DNA from: Nelumbo lutea | Lineage: Eukaryota > Streptophyta > Magnoliopsida > Proteales > Nelumbonaceae | DNA length: 64,000 nt | Reading direction: 5' to 3' | Assembly: GCA_022828595.1 (NCBI GenBank) | Contig: JAKGHH010000003.1 | Span: forward strand, 102,385,583-102,449,582 | Notes under the pieces: model-generated | What the model saw: the letters and a program-made list of their open reading frames with translations, nothing else | What the model was told of the DNA's origin: nothing | Databases searched by the model: none | Program-made: the position numbers and the translations under genes | Shown: positions 38,696 to 48,605 of the stretch, in pieces | Numbering within the stretch: the first letter of the stretch is position 1 | How the letters are laid out: every line of letters starts with the position of its first letter

Positions 38696-39238
38696 TAGGG
38701 GTAGACATGAATGGAGCTTTTCATGAGCTATTCAAGCTCAATTTATGAAAAGCTTGATTCAGTTCAGTTTATACCAAGCTTGGAGTTAAGCTCAAGCCTC
38801 ATATATAGGTTCGTTTGCTAATTGAGCCAAGTTTGAGCCAAATGAATCTTGGCTCGTGAGACTAATCAAACCTAATATATATAATAAATATATATTTTTT
38901 TATATGTATAATATATAATATTTTTATTTTGTATAGTAATAAATAATATTTATAATTCTTGTTTTTGGTATGTAAAATAAAACACTTTTTATATGTAGAA
39001 TAATAAATAATTTTTGTAATTCTTAATTTTTTGTATGCAAAATACAAAATTATATGTATAATGTTTATTTTTTTATAGGAAGCTTGGCTCACAGCCGAGC
39101 TTGAACTTGCGAACTTTTGAGCCGAGCTGAATTCAAGCTCAAGCCTTGAACTCGAATCGAGCCCAAGCCTAGCATTGTTTTGGCGAGCCGAGCTCGAATA
39201 GCTAGGTATTCAGCTCAGCTTAGCTCGAATCCACCTTG
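38696..39238. mobile_element. Probable hAT-type element with AGCTCG-rich core
   Basis: The left end is TAGGGGTAGACATGAATGG and the right end CGAATCCACCTTG, a weak inverted repeat. Flanks GCCGCATC (38688-38695) and ACTGCATT (39239-39246) match at five of eight positions with only transitions, which is suggestive only. The core is AT-rich between arms full of GAGCTCAAGCTTGG-like words. A block of about 60 bp (ATATATTAAGGGCCATGATTC and beyond) occurs on both sides of the element. Confidence 0.5.
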
Positions 39239-39400
39239 ACTGCATTAATATATTAAGGGCCATGATTCATGGTTTTAGCCTAGCGCTAGCTATTCCAATA
39301 AGAGGAGTTCCTACCTGATTACTTATTTTTTCAAGTCTTGGAACAGAATCCTAATCTCCTATCCACAAGAATCCTACTTACACCTACCCACATGATACTG

Positions 39401-39472
39401 CAACTGTACATTGGGAACATCTTCCATGATTACATGTTACCATTCATGGGGGATCTTCCCAATGCATAGTTG
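39401..39472. repeat. Short hairpin repeat, copy B
   Basis: CAACTGTACATTGGGAACAT pairs with the inverse GATCTTCCCAATGCATAGTTG. The arms are related to copy A at 38091 and to the loop region of the foldback at 18892. Confidence 0.65.
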
Positions 39473-40232
39473 TAGTGTTGTGTGGGTAGGAAATCCTATC
39501 TCCTCTCAATAAGGGCTGTTTCCCACGATAAAAGAGATAATGTGGCACCATTCATGTTAATATGTCATTGATTCCTATGGGTAGGGATGTCGTGGGTTGG
39601 GTTAAGTGGTAAACCCACACTTATTTGACCCCATTGGGTTAGAGGCCAGCCGATTTGGGTTGAAATGAACTTGTATTTGCTGAGTTGAGATCTCCTGCCC
39701 ACACAAATTTTGCTCACATTTATCGCAGCCACACATGTAGAACATCTCATCCTCTACTTAGTATTATGTAGGGAGAAATATTCCCAATTCAGGAAAGATA
39801 GTGTGTTGTGGGTAGAGGTGGGCAGAAGATCCGGAATCATGTTTGCTTACTAAATTCCTCAATCTAGGGGTATTTGCCAACATGTGTGACTTTATTTGTT
39901 GATGTAGCAATTTTTTATGTTTTAAAAAACGAATTAAGTATTGAATAAGAGGTAAGAGACTCTCTCTCTCTGATTTCAATATGCTAGGTTTAGTACGGGT
40001 TTGCATCAACTCTTACCTGACATACAATTTATGAACCCAATTTGATTTAGAATGTCGCATTCTCCGTTGGTGAAAGAAGAAAAACCAAAATAAATATGAA
40101 AAGAAATCCTAATCTTTAATGCCGTAAAATTTGAAATTAACAAATTACAAGAATGCCCTATATGTCATAGCTGATCCTTGCAAGCAATCTCGCACGGGGT
40201 TCAAAACCCATGAAAAGGCAGGCTCTTTGCAA

Positions 40233-40639
40233 TAGGGGTGTAAAAATCCGATCCTATTTGGTCGAATTTGGATTATTCTTGTTTGGATCTTTGGATCGGA
40301 TTCGGATCACCTCTGATGTATATTATATATTTATAAATATAATACATATATATTATTTATTTATTTATAAATATATTTTTTATATTACATTTTTATAAAT
40401 TTGTTATATTATTTATTTTTATAAAAACATGTATATATATGATGAAAATAATTAAAAAATACATGCATTTTTATTTTTATTGTATTTATATTTAAATAAG
40501 TATATTGTAATTTTCTTTTAATAATATATTAATTTTTAAGAAAAACAAGTAAGAAGATCTGATCTTATCAATAAGATTTAAATTTAAATCGAGTCTTATG
40601 AAATCCGATTGAATCTGATCCGATCCATTTGCATCCCTA
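40233..40639. mobile_element. hAT-type MITE with AT-rich core
   Basis: The element starts TAGGGGTGTAAAAATCCGAT and ends CATTTGCATCCCTA. It is flanked by CTTTGCAA (40225-40232) and CTCTGCAA (40640-40647), an 8-bp duplication with one mismatch. The arms carry GGATCGGATT-like words around an AT-rich centre. Length is 407 bp and nothing is encoded. Confidence 0.8.
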
Positions 40640-42211
40640 CTCTGCAATCTACATTGTTTAAATTAGTGGGTCCTAAATGCTCTCCGATCCCCTAATGACC
40701 CGCCCCATCAACCCACTAACTATATGTTTAGCCCATAGCACCTCACCTCTATGGGCTCCGAAACCCCATTGCAATACCAAGAGAAGAAAGGAAAAACTTT
40801 GGCTGTTAGGGATCGATAACTTCCGTTGTTGAGAATATTTTCGAGAATGCCACAATATCATGGGGTGGGGGTAAAATAGTAATTGTCCTATACTTCTTTT
40901 TAACCATAATCATTGACATGGGTGTGAATTGGTGAATGTATCCCCTAAAAACGCTCTCAACAACATAGGCTGTTCGGTGCCAACAACCAAAAGTAACTCG
41001 AGAAAAAATGGCACTTATCTCAACAATACCATGTCGACTATTGGTACCTGACTTCCCTCACCCTATCGGTTTGGGGATGGAGACTCCTTTCGTGGGGTGG
41101 AAACAGGGATAGAGATTAATAGGGATCCCCAATCAAGATTGGGGTCGGGAATGGGAATGACGTCTCTGCCCTGCCCAACCCAATTATACATATTAAATAT
41201 ATATATATATATATGATCTTATTAATATAATTTATATATCAAATATATTTTAAATATCCTTTATATTTTAAAAGTTTTATTTATTTAAAATAAATATATT
41301 TTTGAAAAAATACTATTAAGTAAAAATTTATGAGGATTCCGTTGGGGATCGGGGTTGAGAAATATAATCCTCGCCCTGAACCGCCTCGTTGCCATTCTTA
41401 ACGGAGCCTTTGCCGATTTGTGTCCCTCTAGGTTAACCGTGGTTGTTGACTCTCAACTCAGTGAATCATTTTGAGTTGATACATGATTTTCCAGCTACGG
41501 AAAATCCACCATACAAGACTGCCCAATCACAAAAATAGAACGAGGACTTGGGTAAAAGAGTGCAACAAAGACTCTCTAGGCCGAGCCATTAGGTCACAAT
41601 GTGGTCCCTGACTAGATAAAGAATTAAGGCTCCGTTTGGGAAGTATTAGAGTATTTTTGGGTCTTTGTAGTAATTGTCATTTGATTTCGATGCTTGGCTC
41701 TGTTTGTTTGCACGAGAGCAAATTTATGAGAGTATGAATGGGCTGAAAGAAAATCCAAGTTTTATTTTCTTGTTTCTGTTTGGGAGGATTAAGAAGCAAA
41801 ATTAGGTGATCGATCACACTTCAAAAGACAGAAAATGAAATTATGAGGAAGGTTGTTTGACTGTTCGTCTGGGAGGAGTAAAAATGGGAATAAGTAAATT
41901 AATATGGTTTCCACCTTATAAGTAGGGAGAAAAAGGTGCAAATTATAGTCACAAATAAATACATGCAAATTTGAACTAAATACAAAATTTGTATTTACAC
42001 TATAAATAAATAGAGCCATTGGCTGCATTTAATTGCAGTGTAAATCTGAACCAGATACAAATTTTGCACTCAATTTAGTTTTGTAATTTGTGCATGGTTC
42101 TGGAAACTGGACTGGTTTGGATGATCGGACTAGTTGATAGAAGTGTACTTTACTATCTGATACAAATATGCTTTGCATTACCTTTTCTCTCATTTGCACT
42201 CACACTTGATA

Positions 42212-42475
42212 CAAAGGCTGTATTTGGTTGCAATACAAATAAATTTGTACTGATGCAAAACTATGACAGTGCAAATGGTTTGAGTGTAAATTCTGACCTA
42301 TCTTTGTTTCGAATTTATCTTATTTTGTTTGATTGGAGTACACATGAAGTAAATTAAAATGTGATGCAGAATAAAATAAAACTCAAAACAAAATTAAACT
42401 AGAATTTGCATTTTCTTCATTTCCACTCCTATGCATTTGTACTGGTGCAAATAAAATTGCACAGCAACCAAAATG
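42212..42475. mobile_element. Tourist-like MITE, copy related to 59072
   Basis: It starts GGCTGTATTTGGTTGCAA and ends near GCACAGCAACCAAA, with an inside rich in TTTGCACT- and AGTGCAAAT-like words. The copy at 59072 has the same internal order (ACAAATAAATTTG, CTGATGCAAAA, CAGTGCAAATG). GGCTGTGTTTGG ends are typical of PIF/Harbinger-derived Tourist elements. The target duplication is not clear at this copy. Confidence 0.6.
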
Positions 42476-42808
42476 TACATTACTACCTTTTGTCTCATTT
42501 GCACCTACTAACAGTGTAAATTTTATATCTCAAAAACTGATGCAAAATTTGCACCACCTTCCTCTTTAATTCTCTCTCGTATAAAGTGGAACCACATTAT
42601 CTTGCTTCCTCCCTTTGGAATCACTCTTGCCATCTTTGAAGGTGATGCAGAAGTGCTTGTTAAATTATTATTACAGGACTCCTCACAACCTCCCTGGAGC
42701 TTTCTAATACTTGTTGAAAGTTGCAAGAGTATTCTTTCACACCTTCTGGAGTTCTTGTCTTCTGAGTTGCATTTGTTACCGGAACTCTTACCTCGATTTT
42801 CTTGCATC

Positions 42809-42934
42809 TAGACTTGTTTATGGGCCAGGCTTGGGCTTGGTTTTTGCCAAATTTTGAATGGACCTGACTCAAAGCCCATGCCTTAAACAGTATAAATTAA
42901 TCTGAGCCCAAAGCCCAACCCGTGAAAAGATCTA
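42809..42934. mobile_element. hAT-type MITE (TAGACCTGTTCATGGG family), short copy
   Basis: Ends are TAGACTTGTTTATGGGCC and the inverse CCCGTGAAAAGATCTA. Flanks CTTGCATC (42801-42808) and CGTGTATC (42935-42942) agree at six of eight positions. The copy is 126 bp and more decayed than those at 23032 and 44884. Confidence 0.7.
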
Positions 42935-43275
42935 CGTGTATCTAAGGTGGGACCATATCATTTTGCTTCTGATTTTACTTTTCACAAACAAACAAAATAA
43001 AATTTGAAGCAAAAGTAGTAAGCCAGAATTTACAATCGACCTATTTGCACTTGCATGCATGCATTTACATCGGTGCAAATGCAACCAAAGGCAACGCTTT
43101 AAGTTCATGATTGCAGGCCAGCAGAAAGATTACCAGTGAGAAATTGCTTGATTTAACAACACTGATTAAGATACACAGAAGCTCAGAGAGGAAATGTTAA
43201 TTCTACATGGAAACCTTATTATTTCTTAAAAACTAGTAAAACAAATGACACTAATTAGGGGTTATTGGATGGATA

Positions 43276-43584
43276 TCAGAGCCAAATGGCTCCAGCTTCT
43301 TTGAGCATGGGAACCAGGGAGCCACAGAGGTGAAGGGACATGATTGTGCTGGTTGAGTTCACCAGTCGACCCCCTATGAAGACTGCAGGCACAGAAGGGT
43401 TTAATCCTAAGCTTTGGAGCGCCCTCTCCATTTCTCGTCCCTTTGCTTCCTCATCAAGCTCGTAGATGGCGGGGCTCACCCCAAGGTCATAGAAGAGAGT
43501 CTTGATTGCATGACACATACAGCACGAGCTCTTACTGAAGATCACCACTGCTTTCTTGGACGCCAGTTTCATCACAATATCCAT
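43276..43584 (-). CDS. CC-type (ROXY) glutaredoxin, 102 aa
   Basis: Plant-specific class III glutaredoxins act in cytosol and nucleus, mostly as partners of TGA transcription factors in development, nitrogen response and defence. The single-exon frame encodes 102 aa, the usual length. It has the active site CCMC at residues 21-24 within [13 protein letters not shown], the glutathione-binding block [12 protein letters not shown] at about 63-74, and the C-terminal AIWL, the variant of the ALWL tail needed for TGA and TOPLESS contact. The start [19 protein letters not shown] agrees with the family. It is about 54% identical by eye to the second glutaredoxin at 61253 and lies in the same orientation. 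It most resembles GRXC11/C13-like members; the exact orthologue is not clear. Confidence 0.93.
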   Translation of the reverse strand: MDIVMKLASKKAVVIFSKSSCCMCHAIKTLFYDLGVSPAIYELDEEAKGREMERALQSLGLNPSVPAVFIGGRLVNSTSTIMSLHLCGSLVPMLKEAGAIWL

Positions 43585-43632
43585 TTTTGGTGGGTGTGAA
43601 TGTGATATGATATTAGGTTTTTCAAGGCCTCT

Positions 43633-43640
43633 TATTTATA
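43633..43640 (-). promoter_or_regulatory. TATA box of the first glutaredoxin
   Basis: TATAAATA on the minus strand lies about 49 bp before the start codon, so the leader would be very short (about 20 bp). It is the only strong TATA match close to this gene. Confidence 0.6.
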
Positions 43641-44883
43641 CAGCTCAGGCCGTGATAGAGTTGGAGATCAATTGCACTGTTTAAACGAGAAAGCTGTAAA
43701 GGAAGGAGATGGAGAATGCTCTTTCTTTCTTTCTTTTAGATATATATTTAGATGGATTCTCAAATTGGTCTGATCATTCTGTTGATTAGGACCTCTGTGT
43801 TTTAAGATCTCTCAGACACTACGGCAAGATTTAGGGTCGCCGTCGTACACTTTTGCATCCACTCTGGGATGATAAATTTGCTTTACCCACTCCTGGGTCT
43901 TACTGGTTCACCCGCTTTCCCAATTTCCATTGGTTTGAAAACCCTAAATCTTAACTAAACCCTTAAACCTTAAATCTTAAACCCTAAACCTTAAACATAT
44001 AAAATCCTGACCTTAAAACCCTAAATTTTAATTAAAAATGCATTTGATATATCGATTTTTAAAATAAATGAAAGCAAAAACATTAATGTTATAGAACACC
44101 CCTTAGCACGAGACCCGGATATGTAACTAGACACATGCATGGTTGAACCAAATGCATCCAGATATTCCCAACCCAAGTGGTAATTCTCATTATCTGAAGG
44201 ATCCATTTGCTAAAAGAATAGATACTGATGTAGCTGATGCATTACATACATAATGAGGGCCAAGTCTGCTTTTACGGGAGGATACATTTTGGTGTAGTTG
44301 GGTTCTTTGTCAACTAATAGAGAATTTTCTCTTACATATGTGGCACCTAGTATTGAGGATGGAAAGTAAAAAAGAGGATCCTATTTCCCATAGGGACACA
44401 CCCCTTTTTTCCTCACTTATTCGCATCACATTCATAACAAGAGAAAGCCAAGAAAAGAGAAGGAAAAGCTGAATAAGTAAAAGGAACTAAAATTTAAGCT
44501 TAACTATAAAAATCCACAAATCAAATACATGGGTTCTAGGAGAAGATAAATACTAAATGATTCACACTACTTTTTTTTAATGATTCTTTTTTTTCTCTCT
44601 CTAAGAAAACCATTTGAATAACCAAACACTAGTGGAAATTAGATATCGGGAAGGTTTTAAATATCGATACAGGCTGATACGCTGATAGGGTGATATGGGA
44701 AGGTTCTAAATATCGGTTTAAGTCCCGACTACCTTCTGAATCATTGCCTGACCCAATACATTCCCTATAAGAATATATCTGAAAAGCCCTAATACGATAC
44801 GCATCGACCGATATGGGCCGATACGTGATGAAACTTTGATCCTTGGATATTGGATATACAATGCACATGATCTTACTCGTGAC

Positions 44884-45404
44884 TAGACCTGTTCATGGGC
44901 CGGGCCGGGCTTTGATTCTTTATTAATAGAAAACTGTTAGGACCGAGCCCGAGCCCGGCCCGACCAACGGGCCTATAACTTGGGCCTGAGCCCGGCCCTG
45001 ATAAAAAGCCCGAAGCTCAACCTAATAAAATAAATTCAAAATTTTTCCTATTTAAATGGACATTTTCTATTTTACTTTATATGCTTTTTTCCCCTATTTA
45101 AATGAACAATGAGCCTACAAGTGAATTAATGACCTTCTCAAATCAAAAAATTTATTCAAATAGACATCACATAGGGTTTTTACTTAGGTTTAACTATAGG
45201 TCGGGCTAAGTTTACTTAGGTTTAACTATAGGTCGGGTCGGGCTGGACTCGGGCTGGACTATTTTGGCAAAGCCCTAGCCTGGCTCGAATTTTATGCGGG
45301 CTGGGCTTTTTGACTTAAGGTTAAACCCACGGGCCAAAAAGCCTGTTCAAATCCGTCCGGGGTTGGGCTGGCCCGTCGGGCCACCCGGCCCATGAACAGG
45401 TCTA
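44884..45404. mobile_element. hAT-type MITE (TAGACCTGTTCATGGG family), long copy
   Basis: The ends TAGACCTGTTCATGGGCCGG and CCGGCCCATGAACAGGTCTA are a perfect inverted repeat. The flanks are identical: CTCGTGAC at 44876-44883 and at 45405-45412. An exact 8-bp duplication identifies a hAT-superfamily insertion. The 521 bp have GC-rich arms (GGGCTGG, GCCCGA words) and an AT-rich centre, and encode nothing. Shorter relatives lie at 23032 and 42809. Confidence 0.92.
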
Positions 45405-45558
45405 CTCGTGACTATTATATTTTTTTAAAGTCCAATTACGGTGGTGCATTCATTGATATAGATTTTGGCTTCATTAATCATATCTAATTATAAAGTGATG
45501 ACGAAGAGTTGGTGGATTGGGTGCAATTGATGACTATGATTTAAATCCTTCAATAACT

Positions 45559-45656
45559 ATTGACTGTGACATTGATTATAGAATGGGTTGTCATTGCAGT
45601 TAGATTCATTGACTGTGACATTGATTATAGAATGGGTTGTCATTGCAGTTAGATTC
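45559..45656. repeat. 49-bp perfect tandem duplication
   Basis: The unit TTGACTGTGACATTGATTAT and the following 29 bases occur twice without a mismatch, 49 bp apart. It is a recent local duplication. Confidence 0.95.
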
Positions 45657-47000
45657 ATGAATGTTCAAATGACTCCAGTATCCATAAATGATCTTTACAG
45701 AGCTGAAAAAATCTTTCTCATCCTGTCTGAAGCCAAAACCGCATATGTCTCTTTGAAGATTTCTTGCAAGAAGCTTCAATTTTACTGATTGTTGTTCCTC
45801 ATTATCAGCTATAATATATCTAGTGTGAAGGAATTTCCCAGCAAGTAATTTCATTTTATTAAGTGGTTAAAAATAATCAAGGTTCAAAATTTCAACATGT
45901 ATCGGGACATATCGATTGATACGTATTGTATCGGAAGTTTCATGATACACCCTTACAAAGGATGTTATGGGATTAAAAAAAAAGAGCCACAAGAAGCATA
46001 TCGGCCTGTATCGATAATTTGAACCTTACAAGTTTGAACATTCAAAGTGAATTAAGAAAGGGAAGTTATCGATAATTTGAACCTTACAAATGACATTTAA
46101 ACTTGTCTCCTGAAAACCTTACAAAGTGAATTAAGAAAGGGAAGTTATTGACTTCTTCTCTTCTGGATAACTTTAAAAACATATCAAAGATAAGTCGTAG
46201 CAGAAACAGCCTGCGAGGAGGGCAGCAGAAGACAAACGTAAATCAATTGCAACTCCACTTTGTACTATGTCAACTCGGTATTTTCATTGAATCGGGTCAG
46301 TTAGTGTAGTCCATGTGCAATGAATGAAAAGCAGAGGGATAGAGAAGAATAAAATGCATGATCCATTTACCACTGTACTATGTTTTATTTGATATAAAAT
46401 AAGATAGAGAAAGTTAGGAAGGTTCTTAACAAACTTTATGAATTTCCTAGAACTTTTCCTCAACTTGGGCTGGATTAGCCTAAATAAGTAATTAAATAAA
46501 AGGAGAGAGAGGCAATGGTGGTTTGGAAAAGACTCGATTAAGACAATGGAGGAAGGAATAGGAGAGAGAGATGACATTGTGGTGGCGGTGGTTCTGTGAA
46601 AGGGTGCTTGATCGCTTCCAACGGAAATAACACTGGGGACAATCTCATCGCAAAAAAAAAAAATAAATAAAATAAGTACTTATTGAATAAGCACTTAAAA
46701 AGTCACCCAATTTTGGCTTATTTTTGAAGTTTTTATTTTCAAAGTAAGCACTTTTAGGCTTTTTTTGCCAAACATTAGTAAGTGCTTAAGTATTTCCAAA
46801 CAAGGGCTTGGGTTGGGTTAGGGTTGACGCGTTGACCAAATGTTATTATATAATATGTATTCACTATATCCATCTATTAATCTATCTATACTTATATGCA
46901 TGAGTGATAACATTTCCTATGAATGACAACATACAAGTATGGGATATGTTCCAAATATGTGGTTCGATCGCATACACTATAGTCCTGCATCGGGAATATC

Positions 47001-47222
47001 TTTTTTTTTTTGAAGAAAAAGATAACTTATATTCAAAAAAAGGGGGGAGGATGTACATATGAGATGTACAAACAGGCCAGAAAAAACAGAAAAGAAGGGT
47101 CTGATTCAACTAAAACATCTGCAGTTTGATTTATCTCTTGGGGAATCCTTCTAAAGGTGCAGTTCAACAGAGAAGACAGGTCATGAATATGATGAGCAAG
47201 GTGAGCTAACCTCCAAGGTTCC
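47001..47222 (-). mobile_element. LINE 3' end, split by the Tat retrotransposon (left part)
   Basis: Read on the minus strand, this is the close of a LINE RNase H domain: after the LTR boundary the frame reads WRLAHLAHHIHDL, NCTFRRIPQEINQTADVLVE, then a stop region and a tail ending with AAGTTATC, TTTTTCTTC and a poly-A at about 47000. The upstream half of the same domain lies beyond the retrotransposon at 56744-56946. Confidence 0.75.
47218..47222. repeat. Target-site duplication, left copy (GTTCC)
   Basis: GTTCC here and at 56739-56743 flanks the Tat element. When one copy and the element are ignored, the LINE frame reads on from ...TKDSDEEP to WRLAHL, which confirms the boundary. Confidence 0.85.
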
Positions 47223-48101
47223 TAATGATGCACAATCCGGCCGATCTTAGCTGTCGACGATCTTGCCTCTGAACTGAGTGGCAGGGACCTGAAACGGAGG
47301 GAGAAGAGAAGCTCCAGGGAGAACCCGGCGTAAGGGCTCCGAAGCTCAAGTTAGAATCTTTCAAAGGCAAGATAGACCAGATAGCGCAAAAGTTAGCATA
47401 CCTCGTTCTTCTGGGGTAGGAGCCTTTTATAACCACCTCGCGCACACACTTCTAGGCCTCTGTCAGATCGGGCATGATTATTTCTGATCTCCTGCCAGTT
47501 CGGATGTCATTTCCTCTGGCCGGACAGAACCGCCACTGCTCCTTTCGTTGGAGCCGTCTCTGCGGCTAGTAACGACGGTGCAGGTGGCGGTAGCAAGAGG
47601 CCGTTTGAAGTGCGACTGTCAGGCGTCAGATCCCAAATCAGTCAGGTGCGCCGCCCTTGGATACGGACGTCCTTGGTGTTAGGTACGTTTGGCCAGCCTG
47701 GTGGTTCGGAAGCGAAGTGCTGGAGTGGCGAGCGAGATGTCTTGAGCTCGGTTTGGGGAGTGTTCCGAACTGCCATGGGTCAGCTCGGGTCACAGCTTTG
47801 CGAGGCTTGGGGCCCGAGGTAGTTCGTGCTCCTTGCAGGGAGCTCGGGTTCTCAGTAGGGAGCTCGGGTTCTTAATAGGGAGCTCGAACTCTTAATAGGG
47901 AGCTCAGACTCCCAGTAGGGAGCTCGGACTCTTGGTAGGGAGCTCGGGCTCCTAGTAGAGCGGTCTGGTGGAGTTCGGGCTCGGTAGTGAGCTTGGACTT
48001 CGTTACTTTCGGTGCTCGTTTTGGGCGCTCCGCTATCCCGAGTTGTTTGCTTTTGCCACGTGTCGGGTGATTGCAAGGTCGGGCCAAATTTCTCTTCATC
48101 A
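47223..48101 (-). repeat. 3' LTR (left) of the Tat element
   Basis: It runs from TAATGATGCACAATCC to CTTCATCA on the plus strand. It contains six tandem 20-bp units starting GAGCTC at 47840-47959. It is 40 bp longer than the other LTR, exactly two of these units. Confidence 0.92.
47840..47959. repeat. Six 20-bp GAGCTC units inside the 3' LTR
   Basis: Units of the form GAGCTCGGNCTCNTAGTAGG repeat six times, with small substitutions. The 5' LTR holds four (56517-56596). The units lie in the central LTR part. Confidence 0.9.
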
Positions 48102-48120
48102 ACTGCCCCCCACTTCCTGC
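48102..48120 (-). other. Polypurine tract of the Tat element
   Basis: Directly inside the 3' LTR the minus strand reads AGGAAGTGGGGGGCAGT, a purine run in the position from which plus-strand DNA synthesis is primed in LTR retrotransposons. Confidence 0.8.
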
Positions 48121-48428
48121 GACAAGGGTCCTGCCTTGGCGCGGGGAGTTCGTAAGGTAGCAGGAGGGTTTTGGTCCGTACTGAGGGCGCTTGCTTTAAT
48201 TTGATTTTCAAAAAAGGGCGCGTGTTTGGGAGACGTGCTGCAGATGCTTTTATTGTGAGGAGACGTGCGCCGACACCCTGTCAGTTTCGAGAAGATGCGT
48301 GCTGACGCCCCGTCCTCTGACAGGACGTGCGCGACGCTTCGTCAGTTTCAGGAAGACGTGCGGTTTAGCGCGGCTGTGGACCGTTAGATTGGCTTCGATC
48401 TGGGCCGTCGCTTTCCGGCCACTGTGGA

Positions 48429-48436
48429 TATAAATA
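48429..48436 (+). promoter_or_regulatory. TATA box of the antisense gene in the Tat element
   Basis: TATAAATA stands inside the element, on the strand opposite to gag-pol, 177 bp before the probable start codon at 48606. A CT-containing start region (TCGCTACTGTACCTC) follows at the usual distance of about 30 bp. Confidence 0.6.
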
Positions 48437-48605
48437 GCGCGAGGGGGGGCGTCCTCGCTACTGTACCTCTTGAGCTCGCGCCTAAATTTCAGTTTGCGTC
48501 CAGGCTTTTCAGCTCGCGTCCCAGGTTCCTTGCTTGTTCGAGCTTTCGCGTCTACTTCAGTCTTCTTCCCGGGTGAGTGCACTTGAAATCCTGTTCCATT
48601 CTCTG

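Larger units (their letters stand above)
37481..43260. other. Intergenic DNA rich in short non-autonomous elements
   Basis: No gene is recognised between the MUB promoter and the first glutaredoxin. The region contains hairpin-forming repeats (38091-38150, 39401-39472), hAT-type elements (38696-39238, 40233-40639, 42809-42934), a patch of GGGGATGGGGA-like words at about 41085-41400 that may be another such element, and a Tourist-like sequence at about 42212-42475. Confidence 0.55.
43700..47000. other. Intergenic DNA between glutaredoxin and retroelement cluster
   Basis: I find no gene. The region contains a 521-bp hAT-type element, a 49-bp exact tandem duplication, and around 44640-44830 and 45890-46020 GATATCG/CGATAC-rich words of the same style as element arms. 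Frames at 45588-45854 arise partly from the tandem duplication. Confidence 0.5.
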
